A stretch of DNA of 64,000 nt from Stenotrophomonas maltophilia (lineage in GTDB: Bacteria > Pseudomonadota > Gammaproteobacteria > Xanthomonadales > Xanthomonadaceae): NCBI RefSeq assembly GCF_039555535.1, contig NZ_CP154630.1:3857001-3921000 (forward strand). Reading direction: 5' to 3'. The translations under genes were made by a program, and so were the position numbers. Positions 24,742 through 35,690 of the stretch are shown here, in pieces (position 1 is the stretch's first letter; each line of letters begins with the position of its first letter). The notes under the pieces are model-generated. The model ran no database searches, had not been told where the DNA came from, and saw only the letters and a program-made list of their open reading frames with translations.

Positions 24742-27401
24742 TGCTTTTCCTCCACGGTCGGCGCCGCGCTGGGCGGTGCCGGTGCCAGATAACCCACGAC
24801 GGTGCACAGCAGGCCGTAGGCGATGAACGATGCGATGCCCAGCAGGTTGCCCAGGTGCTGGCGATCGACGATGACCAGCTTGGCCAGCACCACGCCCATC
24901 AGCACGGCACCGACCATCCACAACACGCGCTGGCCGCGACGCGAACCCCATACCCAGGCGATCACTCCGAGCACGCTCCACAGCACGGTCAGGCTGGTCT
25001 GCGCCAGGCTGAAGCGCATCATCGACGCGTTCCACGACAGGCCGCCCCACTGGTGCACGCCATGCAGCACCACGCTGGTCAGCGCAACGAACGTTGCCAG
25101 TGACAGCAGCGGCATGCGGATACCCAGCAGTGCCTTCGGCGCCTGGCCGCTGTACAGCCAGCGCGCGAGCAGCAACAGGCTGAGCCACTGTCCAAGCTCG
25201 GCCGGGTTCAGCACCGGCAGCCAGAGCAACGGAGAAGCATCGCCCGGCAACAGCTGCCCCAGCAGCCAGCCGATCGACAGCAGCCCGAACAGCACGCACT
25301 GCAGCGGCGTGCGCACGCGGTCGAACGCTTCACCCAATGGCCAGCGCAGCGTATTCCAGCGCCACAGCGACAGCGACGCCATCAGCAGCCACGGCAGCGT
25401 GACCAGCAGCGTCGTCCAACCCTGCGCCAGACCGGCCTCGCCCCCCCCCCACAGCGCCAGCAGCGAAAGCAGCGACGGCCACAGCAGCCACCACAGGAAC
25501 TGCGCGATGCGCGCCACGCTGTCACCGCCCTGGCGCAGGCACAGCAGCGTGCGTACACCGAGCACGGCGAATACCGCCCAGGCCAACGCACCGTAGCCGG
25601 CGAACGGCTGATGGTGCGCGTCGCTCTGCATCAGCGCCAGCGGGAAGCCCAGCGCCAGCATCGCCAGCGCAGTCACGCCCAATGCACGCGCCGGCTGGCG
25701 GCGCTGCATTTCGGCGGCCAGCCATGCGGTGACCGCAGCCAGCACCAGCAGCGCATCCACTTCCATGCGGTACGGGAAGAAACGGGTGATCTCGTGTACC
25801 AGCCCGCCCAGCCACCACAGCAGGCCCCACAGGTAGTAGACCAGTGCGACCTCATGGCGCGGCCGGCGCTGGTAGCTCCAGGCGGAGGCGAAACCTGCCA
25901 GCGCCAGCAGCAGCGCGCCGATGGCGGTCGGATTGATCAGGAAGCGCAGGTCCTCGTGCCAGTGGTCGCCGCCGGCCACGAAGGCGAACGCGGCGCCCAT
26001 CTGCAGCAACGCGCCAGCCACCTGCGGCAGCCAGCGCTTCTGGCGCAGGCCCAGCCAGGCCAGGCCAGCGCCTTCCAGCGCGAACACGGCACCCGTGGCG
26101 CGTGCCGACAGCGCCAGCGGCACTGCCAGCGTGGCAAAGCCCGCCGCCAGCACCGCGTGCGACTGCGCCAGCACGGTGTACGACGCACGCCGGATCAACG
26201 CCCACGCCAGCACCGCGTAGATCGCGGCCAGGCCGAGCGCGCAGAGCGCCAGCGTCATCGGCTGCTCATGCAGCATGCCGGCCTGCAGCGAGAACGCGAC
26301 CAGCGGGGTGCCGAACACCAGGCTGCCATCGACCAGGTCGCGGCGGCCGGCGGGCTGCCGGCGTGCGTACAGCAGCGGGATCAGCAGGTAGAAGGCAAAG
26401 AACAGCAGCAGGAACGGTTCGGTACTGCCGAACTTGTCCGGCGCGTACTGCAGCACGCCCCAGAACGTACCGATGCCGAAGGTGAAGGCGAAACCCAGCA
26501 GGTTCAGCGCGCGCCACGGCCGGAACCAGGCAATGGCGAAGATGCCGGCGTTGAGCACCGCGTAGTAGCTGAACAACCCCACGTGGTTGCCACTGCCGGT
26601 GGACAGCCACAGCGGCGCCATGAAGCCGGCGAGGATGCCCAGCACCGCCAGGGTTCGCGAGTTCTGCATCACCGCCAGCACGCACAGGCCTGCCACCAGC
26701 GCAATCGAGCTGACGAAGGCGAAGCCTGGCGGAATCAGGTCGAATCGCTTGAAGGCGGCGAAGATGGTCAGCAGCAGCACGCCGATGGCACCGCCCTGCA
26801 GCGCAAGCGCGAACATGCGCCTGCGTTCGCGCTGGTGCCAGCCGAAGGCCAGCAGGCCCAGCGCGCCCACGGTGACGCCGGCCAGGCGCAGTTCGATCGG
26901 CAGCACCAGCCAGCCCTGGTCGCTGACGTATTTGAGCAGCGCGGCGACACCGGCGAGCAGCACCAGCATGCCGATCTTGACCGGCACGTTGCCTTCGGTG
27001 AACCAGCGCTTGACCGCACCGATGCCACGCTCGATGAAATTCGGCAGCGCCGGCTCGGCAGGCAGTGGTGGCGCCACCGGTACCGGCGGCGGCGTGACGG
27101 GACGGGGCGCAGGTGGCCCGGCAGGCAGGGCTTCAGGCGCCGGCGGCGGTTGTGGTGTCGCCGCCGCGACTGGCCGCAGGAACGGAGGATCGGCGCTGGC
27201 CGAAGGCGTCACCACCGACCGGGCAGGCGCCGCTTCGGTGGCGGTGGCCGCAGCGGCCGGCCGGGTGGCAGGCGCGGCGGCCAGCGCGCTTTCCAGCGCG
27301 GCGACGCGGCGGCGCAGGCCGGCGATCATCACCAGCGCCACCACCAGCAGCAGCGGGATGGCCAGCAGGACCAGTACGACCAGGGCGATCAGAGCTTCCA
27401 T
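24738..27401 (-). CDS. DUF2339 polytopic membrane protein
   Basis: 887 residues. An N-terminal transmembrane helix is followed by a short coiled segment (LRRRVAALESALAA) and a 90-residue Pro/Ala-rich linker (about 50-140). Some 20-25 closely spaced transmembrane helices then run to the C-terminus. The start ATG at 27401 has GGAAG 6 nt upstream; the sequence CGCAATGGAAGC is duplicated around it. A run of ten G on the coding strand (25441-25450) encodes the GGG in LLALWGGGEAGL and is a slippage-prone site. It is coupled to DUF3999. It may be a scaffold or transporter; function unknown. Confidence 0.85.
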   Translation of the reverse strand: MEALIALVVLVLLAIPLLLVVALVMIAGLRRRVAALESALAAAPATRPAAAATATEAAPARSVVTPSASADPPFLRPVAAATPQPPPAPEALPAGPPAPRPVTPPPVPVAPPLPAEPALPNFIERGIGAVKRWFTEGNVPVKIGMLVLLAGVAALLKYVSDQGWLVLPIELRLAGVTVGALGLLAFGWHQRERRRMFALALQGGAIGVLLLTIFAAFKRFDLIPPGFAFVSSIALVAGLCVLAVMQNSRTLAVLGILAGFMAPLWLSTGSGNHVGLFSYYAVLNAGIFAIAWFRPWRALNLLGFAFTFGIGTFWGVLQYAPDKFGSTEPFLLLFFAFYLLIPLLYARRQPAGRRDLVDGSLVFGTPLVAFSLQAGMLHEQPMTLALCALGLAAIYAVLAWALIRRASYTVLAQSHAVLAAGFATLAVPLALSARATGAVFALEGAGLAWLGLRQKRWLPQVAGALLQMGAAFAFVAGGDHWHEDLRFLINPTAIGALLLALAGFASAWSYQRRPRHEVALVYYLWGLLWWLGGLVHEITRFFPYRMEVDALLVLAAVTAWLAAEMQRRQPARALGVTALAMLALGFPLALMQSDAHHQPFAGYGALAWAVFAVLGVRTLLCLRQGGDSVARIAQFLWWLLWPSLLSLLALWGGGEAGLAQGWTTLLVTLPWLLMASLSLWRWNTLRWPLGEAFDRVRTPLQCVLFGLLSIGWLLGQLLPGDASPLLWLPVLNPAELGQWLSLLLLARWLYSGQAPKALLGIRMPLLSLATFVALTSVVLHGVHQWGGLSWNASMMRFSLAQTSLTVLWSVLGVIAWVWGSRRGQRVLWMVGAVLMGVVLAKLVIVDRQHLGNLLGIASFIAYGLLCTVVGYLAPAPPSAAPTVEEKQ
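25441..25450 (-). repeat. Homopolymer of ten G within the DUF2339 coding frame
   Basis: Ten consecutive C on the plus strand (G on the coding strand), preceded by G and followed by A. It lies at about codon 650 of 887. Loss or gain of one base would truncate the protein and remove the overlapped start of DUF3999 from translational coupling. Confidence 0.9.
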
Positions 27402-27485
27402 TGCGTGCTTCCATTGCGTTCCCGCGCCCCAGCGGCAGCGGTCGACCGGGCCATGCTACGACAGGGCCGGCCCCATAAACGACGA

Positions 27486-27504
27486 ACCCCGGCCAGGCCG
27501 GGGT
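27486..27504 (-). terminator. Hairpin downstream of gap
   Basis: A 9-bp perfect stem ACCCCGGCC/GGCCGGGGT with a 1-nt loop in DNA, 23 bp after the gap stop codon. Followed on the minus strand by TCGTCGTTTATGG, a weak T-rich tail; a likely terminator before the DUF2339 gene. Confidence 0.65.
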
Positions 27505-27526
27505 CCGCGTGCGATCTTCGCCGGCC

Positions 27527-29555
<2,029 letters not shown>

Positions 29556-29585
29556 AGAAGCATGAACGGGCCGCCTTTCAGTCGA

Positions 29586-30713
29586 TTATTGATCCGGCGC
29601 CACTTCCACCCGGTTGCGGCCGCTTTCCTTGGCGCGATACAGCGCTGCATCGGCGCGTGCCAATGCCTGCTCCAGCGTATCGCCACCATCGTCATGCCAG
29701 CGCGCCACGCCGATGCTCACGCTCACCACCGGGGCTGCATCCGAATCGGCATGTGCGATCGCCAGTGCCTGCACCTGTTGCCGAAGCTGCTCGAACGGCG
29801 CTGATTCCGGTTGGCCCGGCGCCCAGTGGCCCAGCGCCACGAACTCTTCGCCGCCGTAGCGCGCCACCACCGAGTCGCTACCGCGCAGCTGCGCGGCCAG
29901 GGTGGTTGCCACCGCATGCAGGACGGTGTCGCCGGCGGGATGGCCGTGGTGGTCGTTGTAGCGCTTGAAGTAGTCGATATCGATCATGGCGATGCGCAGT
30001 GCGCCGCGCGCATGCGACGTGCGCAGATAGCGCTGGAAGATCTGGTTGGCCTGGCGATCGAAGGCGCGCCGGTTCAGCAGGCCGGTCAGCCCATCGTGGT
30101 TGGCCAACGCATCCAGGCGTTGCTCGGCCCGCCACGTTGCACGCGCCTGCCGTTCGGAAATGTAGCTGCCGACAATGCCGGCCAGGTTGCTGGCCAGCAC
30201 GAACATCACGCTCTGCAGCATCTGCGCCCAGTGCCGGCCCACCTGCAGCTCGGCCAGCAGGAACGCCAGCGCGATCAGGGTTCCGGTCAGCGTCGCCACC
30301 CCGAAACGCAGCCCGCACAGGAAGTAGTTCAGCAACAGGAACAGGCTGATGCCTTCGTAGGGGTAGTTCACGCCGGCACGGTGCGCGGTCCAGATCATGG
30401 TCACCAGCGCCAGCCCGCTGACCAGCACGACGCTGCCGCCCAGCCACTGGAGGTGGCGCCGCAGCATCGGCACGAAGGTCAGCGCGACGCCCAGCAGCAG
30501 TGCCGGCAGCAGAACGCCCAGCCGCCAGCGCAGCACCGGCGCGTGCACCTCCGGCGGCAACCAGTAGGTATCGAGCACGGCAAAGCCCAGCGAGAACGCG
30601 CCTGCCACGGCGCAGGCCCAGCGCATGCGCCAGACCACCTGGGCATCGAACGCGGCGGCGAACCCGTCGTCATCGGGATGCCCGGCCATGATGCGCCTGT
30701 CCGTGATCGCCAT
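29586..30713 (-). CDS. Membrane-bound diguanylate cyclase (GGDEF)
   Basis: 375 residues. Six predicted transmembrane segments occupy about residues 30-185 (MASE-like sensor). A complete GGDEF domain follows: DGLTGLLNRRAFD at 207-219, IDIDYFKRYND for metal and substrate, and the active-site RYGGEEF with GGEEF at 287-291. It would make cyclic di-GMP. An RGSD motif (277-280) resembles the inhibitory I-site, but six residues separate it from GGEEF instead of the usual five. The ATG at 30713 with GGAGGGG 6 nt upstream is the best start; the frame further upstream is a shadow. No EAL domain is fused. The signal sensed by the membrane part is unknown. Confidence 0.92.
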   Translation of the reverse strand: MAITDRRIMAGHPDDDGFAAAFDAQVVWRMRWACAVAGAFSLGFAVLDTYWLPPEVHAPVLRWRLGVLLPALLLGVALTFVPMLRRHLQWLGGSVVLVSGLALVTMIWTAHRAGVNYPYEGISLFLLLNYFLCGLRFGVATLTGTLIALAFLLAELQVGRHWAQMLQSVMFVLASNLAGIVGSYISERQARATWRAEQRLDALANHDGLTGLLNRRAFDRQANQIFQRYLRTSHARGALRIAMIDIDYFKRYNDHHGHPAGDTVLHAVATTLAAQLRGSDSVVARYGGEEFVALGHWAPGQPESAPFEQLRQQVQALAIAHADSDAAPVVSVSIGVARWHDDGGDTLEQALARADAALYRAKESGRNRVEVAPDQ

Positions 30714-30827
30714 CAGCCCCTCCCCCGCGTGTGCCCGGGTCACCCTAGCGGCTGGTGCATCAAGACCGTGTGGCGAACGCCACGCGTGATCAAGCCCGGG
30801 TCTGCCGAGGCCCGCTAGAATGTACGC

Positions 30828-31646
30828 ATGAAAGCCCTGCACTCCCTGTTCCTCGCCGCCGCCCTGGCGCCGGCCCTGCTGTCCGCTTCGGCCCCGGCCC
30901 ATGCCTGGGGCGCACAAGGCCACCGCCTTGTCGCCGAAGTCGCCGACGCCCGCCTCAACCCCACCGCCCGCGCCGAAGTGGACCGCCTGCTGGCCACCGA
31001 GCCAGACGCCACCCTGGCCAGCATCGCCCCCTGGGCCGATCAGCTGCGCGCCAAGGACCCCGGCCTAGGCCGTCGCTCGGCCGGTTGGCACTACGTCAAC
31101 ATCGCCGAAGACAACTGCCATTACGAAGCACCGAAGCACTGCAAGAGCGGCAACTGCATTGTCGAGGCACTGAAAGCACAGAGCACCATCCTCGGCGACC
31201 GCAGCCTGACCGACGCCGAGCGCCTGCAGGCGCTGAAGTTCGTCGTGCACCTGGTGGGTGACATCCACCAGCCGATGCACGCCGGCTATGCCCATGACAA
31301 GGGCGGCAACGATTTCCAGCTGCAGTTCGGCAACCGCGGTACCAACCTGCACTCGCTGTGGGACAGCGGCATGCTCAACACCCGCAAGCTGGACGATGCC
31401 GGCTATCTGCCTCTGCTGCAGAGCCAGCGCGCGCCTAAGCTGGCGCGCCAGTCCAACCCGCAACGCGACCCGCAGATCTGGGCCGAGGCCAGCTGCCGCA
31501 TTTCCATGCAAGCTGGCGTTTATCCGGCCACGCGTAAAATCGGTGATGAATACACCGAGCGCTACCGGCCGCTGGCCGAAGCGCAGCTGCGACTGGCCGG
31601 CGAGAACCTGGCCCAGTTGCTGAACCGCGTGCTCGGCGCGCGCTGA
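30828..31646 (+). CDS. S1/P1-type zinc nuclease, exported
   Basis: 272 residues. The signal peptide ends at AHA (about residue 25), leaving Trp as residue 1 of the mature protein (WGAQGHRLVAEVA). This matches the P1 nuclease family, in which the mature N-terminal Trp and conserved His and Asp residues bind three zinc ions. Further ligands are seen in FVVHLVGDIHQPMHAG and GNDFQLQFG...LHSLWD. It would cut single-stranded DNA and RNA in the periplasm or outside. The gene is 12 bp upstream of a persulfide-dioxygenase-like gene and divergent from the GGDEF gene. Confidence 0.93.
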   Translation: MKALHSLFLAAALAPALLSASAPAHAWGAQGHRLVAEVADARLNPTARAEVDRLLATEPDATLASIAPWADQLRAKDPGLGRRSAGWHYVNIAEDNCHYEAPKHCKSGNCIVEALKAQSTILGDRSLTDAERLQALKFVVHLVGDIHQPMHAGYAHDKGGNDFQLQFGNRGTNLHSLWDSGMLNTRKLDDAGYLPLLQSQRAPKLARQSNPQRDPQIWAEASCRISMQAGVYPATRKIGDEYTERYRPLAEAQLRLAGENLAQLLNRVLGAR

Positions 31647-31657
31647 GGAGCGTTCCA

Positions 31658-32458
31658 ATGTCAGTCCAGGTGCAGTCGTTCTTCCACCGTGACAGCAATA
31701 CCTTCAGCTACCTGGCCAGCGACCCGGCCAGCGGCGAGGCGGCGCTGATCGACCCGGTCCTGGACTACGACCCGGACACCGACGCCAGCAGCGAGTCGCC
31801 GCTGCGCGACGTGCTGCAGGCCATCGAACAGCAGGGCCTGCAGCTGCGCTGGCTGCTGGAAACCCACGCCCACGCCGACCATGTGTCGGCGGGGCGTCGG
31901 CTCAAGCAGCGCTTCCCGCAGGCCACGCTCGCCATCGGCGAAGGCATCCGTGCGGTGCAGGCGACGTTTGCACCACGCTATGGCCTGCAGCTTCCTGCTG
32001 CGGATGACATCTTCGACCACCTGTTCAGCGATGGCGAAACCTTCACCCTTGGCGGACTGGATGGACGGGTGATCGCCGTGCCCGGCCATACCAGCGACAG
32101 CGTCGCCTACCTGATCGGCGATGCACTGTTCACCGGCGACTCGCTGTTCATGCCCGACGGTGGCACCGCCCGCTGCGATTTCCCGGGCGGTGATGCCGCA
32201 CAGCTGTACCGTTCGATCCAGCGCCTGCTGGCCCTGCCCGATGCGACCCGCGTATTCGTCTGCCACGACTACGGTCCGGGCGGTCGTGATTTCGCCAACG
32301 AAACCACCATCGGCGAGCAGCGCGCGCACAACATTCACGTGCACGACGGTGTAGCCGAGGCGGAGTTCGTCAGCGTGCGCCAGGCCCGCGATGCGACGCT
32401 GGAAGAACCGAAGCTGATGCAGCCAGCGGTGAAGGCCAACATCCAGGGCGGGGCGTGA
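31658..32458 (+). CDS. Metallo-beta-lactamase-fold hydrolase, persulfide dioxygenase (ETHE1/Blh) type
   Basis: 266 residues. The metal site THAHADH (H70, H72, D74, H75) and VPGHTSDSVAYL, TGDSLF and CHDYGP are the motifs of the ETHE1/Blh subgroup. Enzymes of this group oxidise glutathione persulfide to sulfite with one iron. The ribosome site GAGGAG is 8 nt before the ATG, and the gap to the S1/P1 nuclease gene is 11 bp, so the two are likely one operon. A rhodanese domain, seen in some relatives, is absent. Beta-lactamase activity is not expected. Substrate assignment is by family. Confidence 0.88.
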   Translation: MSVQVQSFFHRDSNTFSYLASDPASGEAALIDPVLDYDPDTDASSESPLRDVLQAIEQQGLQLRWLLETHAHADHVSAGRRLKQRFPQATLAIGEGIRAVQATFAPRYGLQLPAADDIFDHLFSDGETFTLGGLDGRVIAVPGHTSDSVAYLIGDALFTGDSLFMPDGGTARCDFPGGDAAQLYRSIQRLLALPDATRVFVCHDYGPGGRDFANETTIGEQRAHNIHVHDGVAEAEFVSVRQARDATLEEPKLMQPAVKANIQGGA

Positions 32459-32480
32459 GCCTTCGCACCGGAGCCGGACA

Positions 32481-32933
32481 TCACCCGCACACTGCAGGGC
32501 TGTTCCGTGCTGCAGTGGGCGCAGTGCCACTGCGAATGCGCGCAATGACGACGCTGCGGCGGGTTGCAGGCGTGTTCTTCAGCAAGGTGCACACTGCAGG
32601 CCCCTGCCTGCGGTAAAGCGTCGCAGCCATCTCGCTGATTTCTTCACTGGCCATGCCATCGGCCACAATCATGAAATCGATCAGTGCCTGCAGCTGCGCC
32701 CGCGTCAGTCGACCAGCATCGCGTTCCACCATCGCGTGTACAGCAGGGATCACACGGTCTTCGATGAAGGGTTCGTCTGCATTGCGCGCTGTGTCGGCAC
32801 GCGCGTCGTGGACGGCGATGAACCGGGTTGCGATGACCACCATATCGGCGCCCTGGTCCCGCTCCGTGGCCAGGCAAGGCGTCATATGCAGCCCCAGGTA
32901 CACCAGGACGATGGTACCGAGCGCTCTGATCAT
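32481..32933 (-). CDS. Small exported protein of unknown function
   Basis: 150 residues. The N-terminus (IRALGTIVLVYLGLHMTPCLA) is a probable signal peptide. The mature part is mostly helical with LQALIDFMIVADGMASEEISEMAATLYRR and two cysteines (VCTLLK and the final VCG). No family is recognised. The ATG overlaps the stop of the upstream lipoprotein gene by 4 bp (ATGA at 32930-32933), placing it as the last gene of the BlaI/M56 cassette. It may be an accessory or effector of that cassette; this is inferred from coupling only. Confidence 0.6.
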   Translation of the reverse strand: MIRALGTIVLVYLGLHMTPCLATERDQGADMVVIATRFIAVHDARADTARNADEPFIEDRVIPAVHAMVERDAGRLTRAQLQALIDFMIVADGMASEEISEMAATLYRRQGPAVCTLLKNTPATRRSVVIARIRSGTAPTAARNSPAVCG

Positions 32934-33808
32934 TCGTAGATCACCTTGTGATAGACGGTTTCCTGCAGCAGGTCATCCTGCGCCGTGCCCACATACATCT
33001 GCCGTGACAGCACGCGCTGCGCATCGAAGCGGATACGCACGTTGTAACTCTCCGATGCGTCGCCGCCCTGCAGGTCCAGCACACCGCCGCCAGCATCTGC
33101 CTTCAGGGTTCCGCGATGCAGGTCGAAGAGATCGCGGTACACCGAGTACGCCACCGGAACCGGCTGGCCATCCACGCGCAGTTCCAGATGCGTGACCTCG
33201 CGGCATGGCGAGGTGGTCCCGCCGCACGCAACGCCGCTTGCGGCCGGTGCATCGGCCGTGCGCATGGCAAGCGTGGCTTCCACTCGCCTGGTGGCAGACG
33301 CGTCTGACAGGCGTACCTTCGACTTCTGCGTCAATACACGCGAGGAAGGGTCCTCCAGTTCCTGCAAGGCCTGCCGCAGGCGCTGCAGCTGTTCCGCGCA
33401 TTGCGCCGGCGCCCCTGGGGAGTCGGTACAGGCCGCCTGCAGCTGCAGCGCATCCACCTGTGCAGCGGTGATTTCGCCGCGATCGACCTTCATTGCCACC
33501 GCGCCGACCAGAAGCGAAAGATCACTGCGCTCTCCCCCATCGAGGATCGCCTGCCGCGCAACCGGCAGCAAGGCCGGCGGCTGGGCGGCGAGCAGTTCGG
33601 CGATGCAGGGCGATCGCGGGCGGACCTGCAGCGCTCCCCGCAGATACGCCACGCGTGCGGGGTCGTCCAGCGCTGCCAGGTAGCCGCCGGCCGAGCAGGC
33701 CGGCGGACCATTTCGATACGCATCCAGGTCGTGCTTGTCCTGCCCATGCGGCGTGCAACCGGCCAGTACACAGGAAAGCCCGGCCAGCATGATTGTCCAG
33801 ATACTCAT
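32930..33808 (-). CDS. Lipoprotein of unknown function in the BlaI/M56 cassette
   Basis: 292 residues. The lipobox is LAGC (Cys18) after a short hydrophobic segment. A helical, Gln-rich middle (about residues 115-150, LQLQAACTDSPG..CAEQLQRLRQALQEL) and a beta-rich C-terminal half with no named domain follow. Cysteines occur in pairs, suggesting periplasmic disulfides. The start at 33808 gives a clean lipoprotein signal; the longer open frame upstream is non-coding. It is separated by 80 bp from the preceding gene and overlaps the following one by 4 bp. It could be a sensor or target of the M56 system; no direct evidence. Confidence 0.65.
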   Translation of the reverse strand: MSIWTIMLAGLSCVLAGCTPHGQDKHDLDAYRNGPPACSAGGYLAALDDPARVAYLRGALQVRPRSPCIAELLAAQPPALLPVARQAILDGGERSDLSLLVGAVAMKVDRGEITAAQVDALQLQAACTDSPGAPAQCAEQLQRLRQALQELEDPSSRVLTQKSKVRLSDASATRRVEATLAMRTADAPAASGVACGGTTSPCREVTHLELRVDGQPVPVAYSVYRDLFDLHRGTLKADAGGGVLDLQGGDASESYNVRIRFDAQRVLSRQMYVGTAQDDLLQETVYHKVIYE

Positions 33809-33870
33809 CCCCAGCTTCCGTTGCCGTGTCGCCCGCACTGTACGCCTGTGCGGGCGACGGCGCCTGCCTG

Positions 33871-33893
33871 GTCGCGCATGGCCCGGCACTACC
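33871..33893 (-). repeat. SMAG-type palindrome that supplies a stop codon
   Basis: On the minus strand GTAGTGCCGGGCCATGCGC. The TAG of its GTAG head is the stop codon (33889-33891) of the TonB-like lipoprotein gene. It lies in the 80-bp space before the next lipoprotein gene. Confidence 0.7.
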
Positions 33894-34452
33894 GGCCCTG
33901 TGTACGCACCACATGCTGGCCCTTCACGACCTCGAAGGTGAAGGCGTACTGCAGGGTAACGGCCACCGGCTCGACCCGCTCGGCACCGCGGCAGTCGCCG
34001 CGATCCGCAGGTACCTTGCCCGCTGCGAAGTGGCAGACCGCGGCGGACGAATACTTCCACATCGCAACCGCCTCCTGCGCGGCCTGCAGCAAGGGCGCAT
34101 TCTCCGGCGCCCCACCCGCACTGCATTCGCTGCGGTCGGTCAACGGCATGCTGCGCTCAACGCTGCCCTGCGCATCCACCACCACCTGCAGGCAGACCGT
34201 GGTCGGCGGCAACGACGTGCGAGGATCGCGATCACCCACCACGGGATCAGGTGCCGTGTGCAGCTGCGGCATCCGGTAGCCTTCGCTGGCGGCCAGCGTG
34301 TAAGGCTGGATCTGGCCAGCCCCTCCCCCTGCATCGGGCCGCAGCCGCTGGTGACCGACATTCTCGCTGCGGGTATCAACCGTGGTCAGGCGATCCTGGG
34401 TTGCACACCCCACCAGCAGCGCCGCCATCATCAACAGCGGCGCGGACTTCAC
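33889..34452 (-). CDS. Lipoprotein with a TonB-type C-terminal domain
   Basis: 187 residues. Signal peptide with lipobox (LLVGC, Cys16). The C-terminal two thirds (TTVCLQVVVDAQGSVERSMPL...AMWKYSSA...VAVTLQYAFTFEV) follow the beta-alpha-beta pattern of the TonB C-terminal domain, as in the neighbouring M56 protein. Cysteines in CHFAAG and DCRGAE are probably disulfide-linked. It starts with GTG overlapping the M56 stop by 4 bp. Its own stop codon lies inside a SMAG repeat, so the last residues may be repeat-determined. A lipid-anchored TonB-like domain without a transmembrane energy module would act as a periplasmic adaptor; inferred. Confidence 0.75.
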   Translation of the reverse strand: MKSAPLLMMAALLVGCATQDRLTTVDTRSENVGHQRLRPDAGGGAGQIQPYTLAASEGYRMPQLHTAPDPVVGDRDPRTSLPPTTVCLQVVVDAQGSVERSMPLTDRSECSAGGAPENAPLLQAAQEAVAMWKYSSAAVCHFAAGKVPADRGDCRGAERVEPVAVTLQYAFTFEVVKGQHVVRTQGR

Positions 34453-35690
34453 TTCGTATCCTCGGTGTCATCCATGGCGTAGGTGATCGGAATGCGTACG
34501 GCACCGGCCACCGGCTTGCCGTTCTTCCGCGCCGGTCGGTAGGTCCAGCTGCGCGCGGCGGCGATGGAGACGGCATCGAACACCCCCGGATTGGTCGCGC
34601 TGAGCACCTGTACATCGGTCGGATGGCCCTGTGCGTCCACCTCGATGCGCAGGTTGATCACGCCCACCTGGCGCTGCTCGAAGGCGGACTTCGGATAGGA
34701 CGGTGGCGGCATCTTGTCGACCTGGATCGGACTGTCCAGCCCCGCCTTTGCCGCATCCTCTTCCGCATGTTCGAACGGCTCGACACCGATCCGGGTACCT
34801 ACCGCCGCACCGCCCTGGCTGGCCCACGCCACCGCCGCCATTCCCACGCACAACCCGACCACCAGCACCTGCCCCGACACCCACGGCAATGCCTTCCGCT
34901 TGGACTGCTTCAACATGGCGATACGCTCCTTCAACACGGGTTGGCTGCGCCAATGGCAGACCGCGGGCGCAACCGGATGGACCAGCTGCGCCTTCAGCAG
35001 CGTGCTGGCATAGAGGCCGCGCAGCGCAGGCTGCGGGGCAATGGTGCGGGCATCACAGGCCAGCTCCTGGTCGCGCAGGAAACGGCGTGCAGCCCATGGC
35101 AGAAGCGGGTGGAACCAGAACACTGCGCGCACCAGCAGCAGCGCGCCGTTGGCCCAGTGGTCGCCATTGCGGCGATGGCTGCGCTCGTGCTGCAGGATCA
35201 GGTTCTGCTCCTGTGCGGTGAACTGCTGATCGAATTGCGGACCGACCACGATGCGCGGCCGCCACAGGCCGACCAGCGCCGGCAGCCCGGGATCGCCACT
35301 GGCCTGCCAGCTGCCATCGGCACGCGCACGCAGCTGGCCCATGCTGCGTTCGAAACGGCGCTGCGCACGCAGGTCGCGCAGCAGGCAGATGCCCGTGCCC
35401 AGCGCCCATGCCAGCAGCGACAGCAGGGCCCCAGGCACCGACCAACCTGCCCCACCGTCAGTGGCCCCCGGCACCACTTTCAACGGCAGCGTCGGTACAT
35501 GCTGCAGCAGCGCGACCTGCGGCAACGGCAGCAGCAAGGTCACCAGCAGCAACGGCAGCAGCCACCAGCTGCGATAGGCCAGCCCGGCGCCGCCCAGGCC
35601 CACCAGCAGTGGTCGCAGCGCCGCCAGCAGCAGCACGCCCACCGCCAGCCACAGGCTGGCCCGCCACAGTCCGTCGAGCAGCTCAGTCAT
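34449..35690 (-). CDS. M56 (BlaR1/MecR1-like) membrane metallopeptidase fused to a TonB-type domain
   Basis: 413 residues. Transmembrane helices are near 12-32, 40-60, 86-104 and 270-290. The cytosolic zinc site is HERSH (168-172), with the third ligand in RDQELACDA (E209). After the last helix comes a periplasmic TonB-type C-terminal domain (about 325-405: PPPSYPKSAFEQRQVGVINLRIEVDAQGHPTDVQV...WTYRPA), not the penicillin-binding sensor of BlaR1. Its start overlaps the BlaI-type gene by 8 bp. By family logic it would cleave the repressor when a periplasmic signal is sensed; here the signal is not a beta-lactam bound at a PBP-like site. The downstream cassette genes are coupled. Confidence 0.9.
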   Translation of the reverse strand: MTELLDGLWRASLWLAVGVLLLAALRPLLVGLGGAGLAYRSWWLLPLLLVTLLLPLPQVALLQHVPTLPLKVVPGATDGGAGWSVPGALLSLLAWALGTGICLLRDLRAQRRFERSMGQLRARADGSWQASGDPGLPALVGLWRPRIVVGPQFDQQFTAQEQNLILQHERSHRRNGDHWANGALLLVRAVFWFHPLLPWAARRFLRDQELACDARTIAPQPALRGLYASTLLKAQLVHPVAPAVCHWRSQPVLKERIAMLKQSKRKALPWVSGQVLVVGLCVGMAAVAWASQGGAAVGTRIGVEPFEHAEEDAAKAGLDSPIQVDKMPPPSYPKSAFEQRQVGVINLRIEVDAQGHPTDVQVLSATNPGVFDAVSIAAARSWTYRPARKNGKPVAGAVRIPITYAMDDTEDTK

